A stretch of 30,602 nt of DNA, taken from positions 1 to 30,602 of IMG/VR virus record IMGVR_UViG_3300020162_000556; one strand, given 5' to 3'. Every line of letters begins with the position of its first letter. Position 1 is the first letter of the stretch. The stretch comes from a virus. The notes below the pieces were generated by a model. The model was given only the letters and a program-made list of their open reading frames with translations, was not told the DNA's origin and made no database searches. Of this stretch, positions 7,037 through 14,078 are shown piece after piece. The position numbers and the translations under genes were made by a program.

Positions 7037-8050
7037 ATGCAAAATCTTATTCAACAGGTGTTGTTATCACATCTGCCGTCAAAACGTAAACAAACTGCCA
7101 GCGGCTGGATTAGCTTTAATGCAGTATGTTGCACACATCGTGGCGAATCAATTGACAAACGGCAACGTGGTGGTGCGATAGCCACTGCTCGTGGTGGCAT
7201 TACCTATCATTGTTTTAATTGTCATTTCAAAGCTGGGTGGCAACCTGGTTGGGTTCTGAGTCCAAACTTTAAAGAGTTATTAACTTGGCTTAACGTATCA
7301 ACTGAAAATATTGATGAGTTGAGATTAGAAACGATTCGGCTAAAGCAAGGGTTACCATCAGAATATAAAAGACATATACAGTTACCAAAGTTTGAAGCTC
7401 GTGCCTTGCCAGAGCAAACACGTACATTTGAAGAAATGGTAATATGGCACGAACTGGCTGGAACTATACCACATGATTTTTTCCAAGTGGCTGATTATGT
7501 ACTAGAACGCAAGATTGACCCTGTTGCGTATGGGTTGTCTTGGAGTGATGCAGACTCGTTTGCACGTAGAGTAATTGTTCCAATGATATATCAAAATGTC
7601 ACTGTGGGTTACACTGCCAGAAGCATAGACCGTAAAGATAAACTCAAGTACTACAGCAGCCAACCTGCCAATTTTGTGTTTAATATGGATAGGCAAGGAC
7701 ATGACAGAGTATTTGCAATTCTGTGTGAAGGTCCATTTGATGCAATGAGTGTTGATGGTATATCTATCATGGGTAGTAACCTTAGTGAAGGTCAGGCACG
7801 ACTAATTAATACATTACAACGACAAATTATTGTTGTGCCTGACAATGATAAAGCCGGTGCGGCATTAGTGGATGCGGCCCTGGAACAACAATGGTCAGTT
7901 AGTTTTCCTGATTGGTGGGAAACTTGTAAAGATGTCAACGAAGCAACAATAAAATATGGTAAATTATTCGCATTTAAAAATATCTTGGACCGTACAGAAA
8001 CCAATCCGGTCAAGATTGAATTGATGAGAAAAAAGTACTTTAAAACTTAG
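7037..8050 (+). CDS. DNA primase (T4 gp61-like, zinc finger plus TOPRIM)
   Basis: A 337-residue primase that makes RNA primers for lagging-strand synthesis. The N-terminal zinc-binding site is C32-x-H34 ... C59-x2-C62 (CTHRGE, then YHCFNCHFK). The TOPRIM core has E231 and D235 in LCEGPFDAM and D269/D271 in VVPDNDKAG, the acidic residues that bind Mg2+. Length and order fit T4 gp61, which works as a complex with the gp41 helicase, and a helicase gene follows 15 nt downstream. No ribosome site precedes the ATG; the upstream promoter would start the RNA at or next to this codon. An in-frame ATG at 7016 is closed by a stop, so the start at 7037 is the earliest ATG possible. Confidence 0.9.
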   Translation: MQNLIQQVLLSHLPSKRKQTASGWISFNAVCCTHRGESIDKRQRGGAIATARGGITYHCFNCHFKAGWQPGWVLSPNFKELLTWLNVSTENIDELRLETIRLKQGLPSEYKRHIQLPKFEARALPEQTRTFEEMVIWHELAGTIPHDFFQVADYVLERKIDPVAYGLSWSDADSFARRVIVPMIYQNVTVGYTARSIDRKDKLKYYSSQPANFVFNMDRQGHDRVFAILCEGPFDAMSVDGISIMGSNLSEGQARLINTLQRQIIVVPDNDKAGAALVDAALEQQWSVSFPDWWETCKDVNEATIKYGKLFAFKNILDRTETNPVKIELMRKKYFKT

Positions 8051-8065
8051 GGGATACATATACAC

Positions 8066-9466
8066 ATGGCTAGTGATTTTAATGTAGATGTTCAAAAGTT
8101 ATTCTTGGGAATAATGCTAAGTGATGCTGAGAGTTTTGTCAGAGTGCAAAACATCTACAATGCAGATAACTTTGACAAGAGCATCAAAGCGGCCGCAAAA
8201 TTTATCAAAGAGTATTCGGATGAACATAAAGTATTACCAGATGTTAAAACTATCCAGGCAGTTACTAGGGTTCAGTTAGATGTTATTACCGAGATTAACG
8301 AAGGACATACTGCTTGGTTTTTAGCAGAGTTTGAAAACTTTACACGACGTAAAGAATTGGAACGAGCCATTCTTAAAAGTGCAGACTTGCTGGAGAAAGG
8401 TGATTATGATCCAGTAGAGAAACTTATCAAAGACGCGGTACATATCAGTTTAACCAAAGACATGGGTACAGATTATTTTGCTGATCCACGTGCCAGACTT
8501 ATGGCATTAAAGAATAGCAATGGACAAGTCAGCACAGGTTGGTTGGATTTAGATAGAAAACTATTTGGTGGATTTAACCGAGGTGAGTTGAATATATTTG
8601 CTGGTGGTTCGGGTAGTGGTAAGAGTTTGTTTATGCAAAACCTAGCCATCAACTGGGCAACGCAGGGATTGAGTGGTGTATATATTACACTAGAGCTCAG
8701 TGAAGGGTTAACTGCTATGCGTATAGATAGTATGTTGACCAGTATCCCCAGCAAAGAGATTTTCAGAGATCTAGATACGGTGGAAATGAAGATCAAGATC
8801 ATGGGCAAGAAAGCTGGCGAGTTGCGTATTAAATATTTGCCAGCACAAAGTAATATCAACCATATGCGAGCTTATATCAAAGAAGTACAAATACAAACTG
8901 GTATGAAAGTAGACTTCATATTGGTAGATTATTTGGATTTGGTGATGCCAGTCAGTGCCAAGGTTAGTCCCAATGATTTGTTTGTTAAAGACAAGTATGT
9001 TAGTGAAGAATTGCGTAACTTTGCCAAAGAGCAAAATGTATTGTTTGTAACAGCATCGCAATTGAATCGTGGTGCGGTAGAAGAAGTAGAGTTTGACCAC
9101 AGCCATATAGCTGGGGGATTAAGCAAGATCAATACAGCAGATAACGTGTTGGGAATTTACACCAGTCGCTCGATGAAAGAGCGTGGGCGTTATCAATTGC
9201 AGTTAATGAAGACACGTAGTAGCAGTGGGGTAGGAACCAAGATAGATTTGGAATATGACATCAACACTCTGCGTATCAGAGATGCAGAAGGTGTTGACGA
9301 TGACGAAACCCCAGCAGCAACCAACAGCAATATTATGAATCGTATAAAAGCCAATTCAGTGGTGACCAGTTCTGTTGCCACTGACTCAGATAACAGCAAG
9401 GTCACCAGTGAAATACAGCGTGACAAGATTAAAGATATGCTGAGTGGATTGCGTACAGTTAAGTAA
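8066..9466 (+). CDS. Replicative DNA helicase, DnaB/T4 gp41 family
   Basis: A 466-residue RecA-fold helicase. Residues 1-130 form a helical N-terminal domain. The P-loop is GGSGSGKS at about 180-187, preceded by GGFNRGELNIFAG as in DnaB-like proteins. The Walker B strand is DFILVDYLDL, and a downstream ASQLNRGA segment matches the sensor region of the family. The last ~70 residues are polar and low in conserved features. It unwinds the fork 5' to 3' and works with the primase encoded just upstream. The ribosome site AGGGGAT lies rather far (about 11 nt) from the ATG. No helicase loader is visible nearby. Confidence 0.92.
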   Translation: MASDFNVDVQKLFLGIMLSDAESFVRVQNIYNADNFDKSIKAAAKFIKEYSDEHKVLPDVKTIQAVTRVQLDVITEINEGHTAWFLAEFENFTRRKELERAILKSADLLEKGDYDPVEKLIKDAVHISLTKDMGTDYFADPRARLMALKNSNGQVSTGWLDLDRKLFGGFNRGELNIFAGGSGSGKSLFMQNLAINWATQGLSGVYITLELSEGLTAMRIDSMLTSIPSKEIFRDLDTVEMKIKIMGKKAGELRIKYLPAQSNINHMRAYIKEVQIQTGMKVDFILVDYLDLVMPVSAKVSPNDLFVKDKYVSEELRNFAKEQNVLFVTASQLNRGAVEEVEFDHSHIAGGLSKINTADNVLGIYTSRSMKERGRYQLQLMKTRSSSGVGTKIDLEYDINTLRIRDAEGVDDDETPAATNSNIMNRIKANSVVTSSVATDSDNSKVTSEIQRDKIKDMLSGLRTVK

Positions 9467-9471
9467 TTATG

Positions 9472-9479
9472 TATAAATA
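9472..9479 (+). promoter_or_regulatory. T4-type late promoter octamer TATAAATA
   Basis: An exact TATAAATA six bases after the helicase stop. The expected start near 9485 gives a leader of about 18 nt with GGAGAG (9492-9497) before the TTG at 9503. Confidence 0.65.
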
Positions 9480-9502
9480 TTCGTATATATTGGAGAGACA
9501 GG

Positions 9503-9760
9503 TTGCTAAGAAAAACAAAAAGTCTACTATCTGAATTAGACTCACATTTAATAGAACGTGAACCACACAACTTTGTGGAATCACGGGCTAATAATATTAT
9601 TCAGGGGGCGATTCATCTGCTACAATACATCAAGGAAAACTTTGATGCTGAAGTGTCAGACGAATTAGAACGACGAATGTTAAACAGCATCAAGGCTCAT
9701 GATCCCACTAAATTTACTAGGGCAATTCATAGATTACGTGAATCAAAATCGCAGGATTAG
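9503..9760 (+). CDS. Small helical protein of unknown function
   Basis: An 85-residue charged protein predicted by eye to be almost all helix, with heptad-like stretches (LLSELDSHLIE and VSDELERRMLNSIKAH). The start is TTG, supported by GGAGAG five bases upstream and the late-type octamer just before that. No ATG lies near the beginning in this frame. It has no signal peptide, membrane segment or known motif. The next gene starts 3 nt after the stop, so the two are probably one unit. Its position after a late promoter suggests a virion or assembly function, but this is a guess. Confidence 0.6.
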   Translation: MLRKTKSLLSELDSHLIEREPHNFVESRANNIIQGAIHLLQYIKENFDAEVSDELERRMLNSIKAHDPTKFTRAIHRLRESKSQD

Positions 9761-9763
9761 GTT

Positions 9764-10333
9764 ATGAATTTCATACAAGACTTAATTGAGGCGAGAGTTT
9801 TTAGATACACGGATAACTTCGATAATAAGCCCATTAGCGACATTGCTACTACATTATTCTTCTTGTTGCTTTTAATAGAGGTAATGCGTAGATTCGACGC
9901 AGATTATGCTCAAAGATACTGTAAACAGACGTTTACCATGGGTGATTTCGATGGTATTAGAAGCTATGCTACTGACGTACATAATATCATTGCCGTGTTA
10001 AATAACAAGCAGTTACGAAGCAAATTACAAGATGATCGCAATGTTCATTTGCCTGAGTTTGCCATCAAGAGATATTTTCGTGACATGATGTTAGGGCAAC
10101 GTGATCACAATATAAATCGTGCATTTTTCATTCAGTTGGGTAGCGACTTGGGAATTACAGATAGCAATGCCAAAGCCGCACGAAGAAACATCATTGATTT
10201 CTCGTCGTTAACCCAACAAGAATACTTTGATACTGCTGAACGTATCAATCGTAAGCTGAACGACCTGGCAATTAACTGCGATCTACAGTGGTATTATAAA
10301 TCCAATGTTCGGCTGTTAATTCCACACAATTAG
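9764..10333 (+). CDS. Hypothetical phage protein, 189 residues
   Basis: Not recognised. The N-terminus MNFIQDLIEARV resembles the short amphipathic start seen on several virion proteins of marine T4-like phages (another appears at 12945, MRLFEFAG). A hydrophobic stretch, IATTLFFLLLLIEVM (about 27-41), is interrupted by charge right after and could be a buried helix rather than a membrane span. The rest is mixed alpha with many Asn and Asp. It is read from the late-type promoter at 9472 together with the preceding small gene, and the next late promoter begins 19 nt after its stop. A structural or assembly protein is the most likely class. Confidence 0.65.
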   Translation: MNFIQDLIEARVFRYTDNFDNKPISDIATTLFFLLLLIEVMRRFDADYAQRYCKQTFTMGDFDGIRSYATDVHNIIAVLNNKQLRSKLQDDRNVHLPEFAIKRYFRDMMLGQRDHNINRAFFIQLGSDLGITDSNAKAARRNIIDFSSLTQQEYFDTAERINRKLNDLAINCDLQWYYKSNVRLLIPHN

Positions 10334-10351
10334 CTGGTTTTTTGCTTTCGG

Positions 10352-10359
10352 TATAAATA
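10352..10359 (+). promoter_or_regulatory. T4-type late promoter octamer TATAAATA before a structural gene
   Basis: An exact octamer in the gap after 10333. The expected start near 10365 places a GNRA-type hairpin at the very 5' end of the RNA. The ribosome site AGGAG is at 10389-10393. Confidence 0.7.
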
Positions 10360-10369
10360 ATTACATGTA

Positions 10370-10379
10370 CGCGAAAGCG
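10370..10379 (+). promoter_or_regulatory. 5'-terminal leader hairpin with GAAA tetraloop
   Basis: CGC-GAAA-GCG: three G-C pairs closed by a GNRA tetraloop, about five bases from the expected RNA 5' end and ten bases before the ribosome site. Such hairpins can protect an mRNA from 5'-end-dependent decay; that role is inferred. Confidence 0.5.
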
Positions 10380-10402
10380 ACAAACAATAGGAGATTTAAA
10401 TC

Positions 10403-10789
10403 ATGGCAATCGGAACAACTAAAGTTAATGGTCAAGCAGTCGCAGGTAGTTTCATTGGGTACCCACTGTTGGTGGTCAAGGTAGCTTGCACCGCAGGTTT
10501 CACTGCATCAACTGGCGGCTCAGGTTCTGCTATCGTTGAAAATGGATACGACAAAGCAGTTAAAGTAGCACAGACATTGGGAACAATCCTGTGGCTTGGC
10601 ACACAGAATGATGACATTTTCACATTCATTACTGAAGCCAGCACATTTAACGCTGGTGTTGGCCCAACAACTAATGCGGCATATGGTTTGTTAAAAGATC
10701 AAATCACAGCAGTACGTGATGGATCAGGTTCAGTGACAGTAACAACCAGCTCAGCCCTAAACGGTGCTGGTTCATTTACTTTTGCTTAA
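10403..10789 (+). CDS. Probable virion structural protein, small and Gly/Ala/Thr-rich
   Basis: A 128-residue protein rich in Gly, Ala, Ser and Thr and low in charge, with alternating beta-like stretches (SFIGYPLLVVKVACTAG and SGSVTVTTSS). It has its own late-type octamer, a leader hairpin, a strong ribosome site (AGGAG nine bases from ATG) and a rho-independent terminator just downstream. This single-gene unit looks built for high expression, as for a major capsid decoration or tail component. No family is recognised. Cys residues are nearly absent (one, in KVACTAG). The call as structural is inferred from composition and expression signals. Confidence 0.65.
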   Translation: MAIGTTKVNGQAVAGSFIGYPLLVVKVACTAGFTASTGGSGSAIVENGYDKAVKVAQTLGTILWLGTQNDDIFTFITEASTFNAGVGPTTNAAYGLLKDQITAVRDGSGSVTVTTSSALNGAGSFTFA

Positions 10790-10809
10790 TCAGTAATTGT
10801 AAACGGATT

Positions 10810-10835
10810 AAAGGCAACTTCATGTTGCCTTTTTT
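10810..10835 (+). terminator. Rho-independent terminator
   Basis: A 9-bp stem (10810-10818 with 10824-10832, core AAGGCAAC/GTTGCCTT), a five-base loop TTCAT and a T run to 10835, 20 nt after the stop of the structural gene. It closes that single-gene late transcript. Confidence 0.85.
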
Positions 10836-10852
10836 CTTGACTACTGTTTCTT

Positions 10853-10860
10853 TTTAAATA
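10853..10860 (+). promoter_or_regulatory. Late-promoter-like octamer TTTAAATA (one mismatch)
   Basis: One base away from TATAAATA, 21 nt before the next ATG. A TATAAT also lies at 10873-10878, but it is only three bases before that ATG and has no -35 at a suitable distance, so I prefer the late-type site. Confidence 0.35.
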
Positions 10861-10881
10861 AATAAATGATAATATAATCCC

Positions 10882-11391
10882 ATGCAAAAATTTCACGGAA
10901 CAACACTTGGTACTAATGAAAACAGCAATTATCAGAACATGATATCTTGCCACACTCTGGTGGATATAACAAAGACCGGGGTGATTAGTGTATACCGTAA
11001 AGAGATTCCCATGTTTATGGATGATGCAGAACAGATAGTTAGAGATCAATCCACTTGGGAACGTAGTAGGAATCAACAAAGAAACTTTGAAACTATCATA
11101 CAAACTATTAGTTTACGAGCACAGCCAATCTACTTGGATGTGCCTAAAAGAGCCACAGTGGATTTGGCTGTTCATAAGTTTGGATCAGAATTTACAGGTG
11201 ATCAGACTGTCTGGAGTTTCAATTTTACAGTAGAACACACCGCGGTGTTTGACAAGAATGATCAGCCATTATGGGCATTGAATCAGGATATGAATAACAT
11301 CCCTTGTATCGCTAACTTGAGGGAAACAGTGGATATGTCGTCTCCCATATTTAAAGTTGGCTCAAATATATACTTTGAAAAATTAATTTAA
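10882..11391 (+). CDS. Hypothetical phage protein, 169 residues
   Basis: Not recognised. It reads as a soluble mixed alpha/beta protein. The middle is hydrophilic with RDQSTWERSRNQQRNFETII, and the second half is beta-rich with VWSFNFTVEHTAVFD. The ending SSPIFKVGSNIYFEKLI is a likely paired strand. No ribosome-binding sequence precedes the ATG and no alternative start lies within the first 19 codons, so initiation is unusual. It follows the terminator at 10810 and a late-like octamer. Its place among late genes suggests a structural role, without direct proof. Confidence 0.6.
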   Translation: MQKFHGTTLGTNENSNYQNMISCHTLVDITKTGVISVYRKEIPMFMDDAEQIVRDQSTWERSRNQQRNFETIIQTISLRAQPIYLDVPKRATVDLAVHKFGSEFTGDQTVWSFNFTVEHTAVFDKNDQPLWALNQDMNNIPCIANLRETVDMSSPIFKVGSNIYFEKLI

Positions 11392-11392
11392 A

Positions 11393-11400
11393 CATAAATA
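11393..11400 (+). promoter_or_regulatory. Late-promoter-like octamer CATAAATA (one mismatch)
   Basis: Starts two bases after the stop of the previous gene. A start near 11406 would give a leader of about 100 nt before the ATG at 11505, containing an 18-codon open frame (11414-11470). Confidence 0.4.
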
Positions 11401-11504
11401 ATACTTGATATCTATGCAATATTGGATACAACAATCGGCTCCTTTTGGCACATCCAGAACCCTGTTTTAGCGTAATTTGTCCTTCACCCATAGGAATACT
11501 TAAA

Positions 11505-11810
11505 ATGCCGACTGTAACAGAACGAGTAAGTGTATTAGAAATCAAGATTGAGGCTGTCGATAGCAAATTGACTGATCTCAAATCTGATATTAAAGAAGTA
11601 CACGACTGTCTTCATAAGACCGGACAAGAACTTACGAACCATATAGAGAAATTGCATCTGGCATCATCAGAGCAACATATAGTATTAGCAAGTAAAATTA
11701 GTGAATTAGAGAAATTTAAGCACAAATGGACATACATGGTGCTGGGCGGGCTAGCAGTTGCAGGTTGGGTATCCGGACACATAAACGTATTGGCTAATAT
11801 AATAAAATGA
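11505..11810 (+). CDS. Coiled-coil protein with C-terminal membrane segment, possible holin (XhlA-like)
   Basis: I choose the ATG at 11505 (101 residues) because AGGAA lies eight bases upstream; an in-frame ATG at 11445 has no ribosome site and adds a non-conserved-looking segment. From the chosen start, residues ~5-70 are a long heptad coiled coil (VSVLEIKIEAVDSKL, then LEKFKHKW). A single hydrophobic span follows (TYMVLGGLAVAGWVSG) and a short tail. This build resembles XhlA-type proteins, which associate with holins in some phages. The gene overlaps the next by four bases (ATGA). A tail-to-membrane role is an alternative. No lysis gene is adjacent; the SleB enzyme lies 12 kb away. Confidence 0.6.
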   Translation: MPTVTERVSVLEIKIEAVDSKLTDLKSDIKEVHDCLHKTGQELTNHIEKLHLASSEQHIVLASKISELEKFKHKWTYMVLGGLAVAGWVSGHINVLANIIK

Positions 11811-12277
11811 CCCCAGGAGATTTTGATAAGATATCTAAGTTTGCATCACGCGAATTAGATGCATTAAAGCGTACTGGTTCCCAGTTGATATTTCAGCATG
11901 GGGACTCCAGTTACGTAATTAAAGACTGGACTATTACAGTTGACCCGGATGGGCAATCAATATGCAAAAAACCATTACGTGATCCAGTAATTTTCTTTAG
12001 TAAAACATGTGCAATTATATATGTATTAAGCGAAATTTCAAATAGATGTATGTGGGCTATATCCATTTCTAGACTAGATAAAGAGGTTTGCCGATATACT
12101 ACTGATGCTGAGATTTTACAGCATAAGATGCGAAAAAACTTAAAAAGTCAGAACTTTGACCGGTTTGGACTACTAAGTAGTAAGTATACCGAAACCAAGT
12201 CACGCTTGGATCAAGCGGTTCTCAATGTTAAAAAATATTGCCGGTTAACTAAATATAATAAAGGAATGATGTCATGA
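11807..12277 (+). CDS. Hypothetical phage protein, 156 residues
   Basis: Not recognised. The first half alternates short strands (QLIFQHGDSSYVIKDWTITV, then DPVIFFSKTCAIIYVLSEI), with one hydrophobic run too broken to be a clear membrane span. The second half is helical and strongly basic (KMRKNLKSQNF, KYTETKSRLDQAVLNVKKY). Five cysteines are spread without a metal-site spacing. ATG overlaps the preceding stop and its own stop overlaps the next ATG, so the three genes from 11505 to 12945 form one coupled unit. Function unknown. Confidence 0.6.
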   Translation: MTPGDFDKISKFASRELDALKRTGSQLIFQHGDSSYVIKDWTITVDPDGQSICKKPLRDPVIFFSKTCAIIYVLSEISNRCMWAISISRLDKEVCRYTTDAEILQHKMRKNLKSQNFDRFGLLSSKYTETKSRLDQAVLNVKKYCRLTKYNKGMMS

Positions 12278-12945
12278 AACTATCAGATTTAAAATCGTTT
12301 TCCACCGCGGATCTTAACAAGAAACTGGATCAGAAGTACGGTTTCAAAATTAAAACTGCTGGCTTAAGCGAGAGCAAAGCCCGTGATTTATTGGCGAAGG
12401 TTCAAGAGAACATTGTTGCCTACAAGAGAAAATTTGGTCATGTACTAAGTGAAAAAAATGGCCAATTCATGCAGTTGTTGGTAATGAAAGAAGGTCTACA
12501 ACGTTGGCTGGTAGAAAACAATCATGTAATTATCAATGAAGGTGAAATGCAACAAGCAGAAACTATTCTTGCCGCAAAAGACATCGTTGATCGTTTACAA
12601 AAAATGGTTGAAGACATCAGCAGTATAGTTAATGAAGACATTCCACCATTGTTAGACAGTATGAGAGACCAATTGGGTAGCGACAAAGCCGCAGCCTATA
12701 ACGGTAGCGTAAACAATACATTGAGCAGTTTGTTAGACACACTGAAGCAAGCTAGAGAAAGTGTTAACACTGCCACTATGTCATTGTCTGGCGAAGCAGC
12801 CGCTCCAATGGCTGCTCCTGGTGCTGAGATGCCTGCTGTACCAGGTGCTGAAGTTCCTGGTGCCGATCTTGGTGCTGGTGATGCGATGGGTGCAACTGAC
12901 GCAGCCGCCGGTGGCGAAGCTGAGTTGGGCCGTGAAGCTAGATAA
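12274..12945 (+). CDS. Helical protein with Ala/Pro/Gly-rich tail, possible capsid-assembly or virion protein
   Basis: A 223-residue protein. Residues 1-165 are predominantly helical and charged (for example LSESKARDLLAKVQENIVAY and VKDMV-like repeats around ILAAKDIVDRLQKMVED). From about residue 168 it becomes a low-complexity tail of repeated AAPMAAPGAEMPAVPGAEV-type units, ending in GGEAELGREAR. Helical proteins with disordered acidic tails are frequent among phage scaffolds and virion accessory proteins, so that class is proposed without sequence proof. It is coupled to the genes on both sides: ATGA upstream, TAATG downstream. The short repeats may vary by slippage. Confidence 0.55.
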   Translation: MKLSDLKSFSTADLNKKLDQKYGFKIKTAGLSESKARDLLAKVQENIVAYKRKFGHVLSEKNGQFMQLLVMKEGLQRWLVENNHVIINEGEMQQAETILAAKDIVDRLQKMVEDISSIVNEDIPPLLDSMRDQLGSDKAAAYNGSVNNTLSSLLDTLKQARESVNTATMSLSGEAAAPMAAPGAEMPAVPGAEVPGADLGAGDAMGATDAAAGGEAELGREAR

Positions 12946-13331
12946 TGAGACTGTTTGAGTTTGCTGGACAAGAAGTTGAACCCGAGGGTGTAGCCGACGA
13001 TTTAGAAGCTACATTACTTGGGGTCATCAGCCAATTACGTGGTCGCAGTCATGACTTTGGCCACATTGGTGACTTCGGCACAGATGCTTTCATCCAGATT
13101 GTACACAAAGCTGGTGTACCATTTAATTACAAAGCATTGGTCAGAATGTATGAAAAATCCAAAACATTAAAAAATGTCATTTCTGGCATTAATAGAGATA
13201 CAATCAAATTTTCAGATTATGGTGACGAAATAGATGCCGCACCAGACGAAGAAGTACCAGACACAGTCGGTATTGACCCACAAGCAAAAGTATCTCAAAT
13301 GGCGAACAGGGCATTGAATAACCGTTCGTAA
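12945..13331 (+). CDS. Small acidic phage protein paired with the preceding gene
   Basis: A 128-residue protein starting at the last base of the preceding stop (TAATG). The N-terminus MRLFEFAGQEVEP is of the short hydrophobic-lead type seen on several proteins of marine T4-like phages. Residues 18-75 read as a helical bundle (VADDLEATLLGVISQLRGR, then DAFIQIVHKAGVPF). The last 50 residues are acidic (DEEVPDTVGIDP). No family is recognised. The tight link with the helical, low-complexity protein upstream suggests that the two act together, probably in the virion. The sigma70-type promoter of the next gene overlaps its last codons. Confidence 0.6.
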   Translation: MRLFEFAGQEVEPEGVADDLEATLLGVISQLRGRSHDFGHIGDFGTDAFIQIVHKAGVPFNYKALVRMYEKSKTLKNVISGINRDTIKFSDYGDEIDAAPDEEVPDTVGIDPQAKVSQMANRALNNRS

Positions 13332-13342
13332 TCTGTTATAAT
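13314..13342 (+). promoter_or_regulatory. Sigma70-type promoter for the PD-(D/E)XK nuclease, near-leaderless
   Basis: TTGAAT (13314-13319), a 17-bp spacer, TATAAT (13337-13342). The -35 lies in the coding end of the previous gene. The expected start near 13349 is only two or three bases before the GTG at 13352. Confidence 0.65.
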
Positions 13343-13351
13343 AGTTGTTTA

Positions 13352-14047
13352 GTGAGAATAAACTTGTTAATACAACGACATAACTACCAACCCATTTCCC
13401 GTGAAACAATTGCAGGTAAACGACATTACTGTTTGCCTGATGGAAGCCGAGTGGCCAGCGTGACCACCATTTTAGATGCGACCAAATCAGAAGAATCAAA
13501 ACAAGCATTAAACAATTGGCGCAAACGTGTGGGTCCACAAAAGGCACAAGAGATTACTACTGAAGCAGCCGGACGTGGTACTCGTATGCACAAGTGGTTG
13601 GAGGATTATGTTAAAACCGATGTACTGGGAGAGCCTGGCTCCAATCCCTACAGCCAGCAAAGTCATAAGATGGCAAAAACCATTATTGCAGAAGGGTTGG
13701 CACATGCCGACGAGATCTGGGGTATGGAAGTACCACTGTATTATACCGGACTATATGCTGGCACTAGCGATTGTATTGGTCGTTGGAAGCAGAACCCAGC
13801 AATCATGGACTTTAAACAAACTAATAAACTAAAAAAACGTGAATGGATTGGTGATTACTTTATTCAGTTAGTGGCTTATGCCCTGGCACACAACAACATG
13901 CACGATACCGACATCAAGACTGGTGTTATTTTAATGTGCAGTGCAGACAACGTATATCAGGAATTTGTTATAGAAGGGGCAGAATTTGACATGTATGAGC
14001 AACAATGGTTAGATCGAGTAGAGAGGTATTACCGCATAAATACCTGA
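13352..14047 (+). CDS. PD-(D/E)XK nuclease, Cas4/RecB-like exonuclease
   Basis: A 231-residue nuclease with the full motif set of the superfamily: GTRMHKWLED (H80 and E84 region), E126 in GMEVPL, D140 in GTSDCIG, D153-x-K155 in IMDFKQTNK, and Q172-x2-A-Y-A (QLVAYA), the QxxxY-type helix. Proteins of this type are common in T4-like and other phages, where they act as DNA exonucleases in recombination, repair or host-DNA breakdown. No ribosome site is visible. The GTG at 13352 lies almost at the expected RNA start; an in-frame TTG at 13364 is the alternative. The true N-terminus is therefore uncertain by four residues or more. Confidence 0.85.
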   Translation: MRINLLIQRHNYQPISRETIAGKRHYCLPDGSRVASVTTILDATKSEESKQALNNWRKRVGPQKAQEITTEAAGRGTRMHKWLEDYVKTDVLGEPGSNPYSQQSHKMAKTIIAEGLAHADEIWGMEVPLYYTGLYAGTSDCIGRWKQNPAIMDFKQTNKLKKREWIGDYFIQLVAYALAHNNMHDTDIKTGVILMCSADNVYQEFVIEGAEFDMYEQQWLDRVERYYRINT

Positions 14048-14053
14048 TAAATA
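14035..14053 (+). promoter_or_regulatory. Paired late-promoter-like octamers CATAAATA and GATAAATA
   Basis: Two one-mismatch octamers, 14035-14042 and 14046-14053, flank the nuclease stop. From the second, RNA would begin near 14059 and carry AAGGA (14067-14071) before the tailspike ATG at 14079. Confidence 0.5.
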
Positions 14054-14078
14054 TCACGCAGGTATAAAGGACAACGTT

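Noticed and set aside
10873-10878. TATAAT before the gene at 10882 as a sigma70 -10 box
   Set aside because: It is three bases from the ATG, so the RNA would start inside the gene, and no -35 stands 16-18 bases upstream.
11414-11470. An 18-codon open frame in the leader of the coiled-coil membrane protein
   Set aside because: It has an ATG but no ribosome site and no recognisable sequence; length is within chance. Kept only as a note on the leader.
11445-11504. Upstream start for the coiled-coil membrane protein
   Set aside because: No ribosome site at 11445, while AGGAA stands eight bases before the ATG at 11505.
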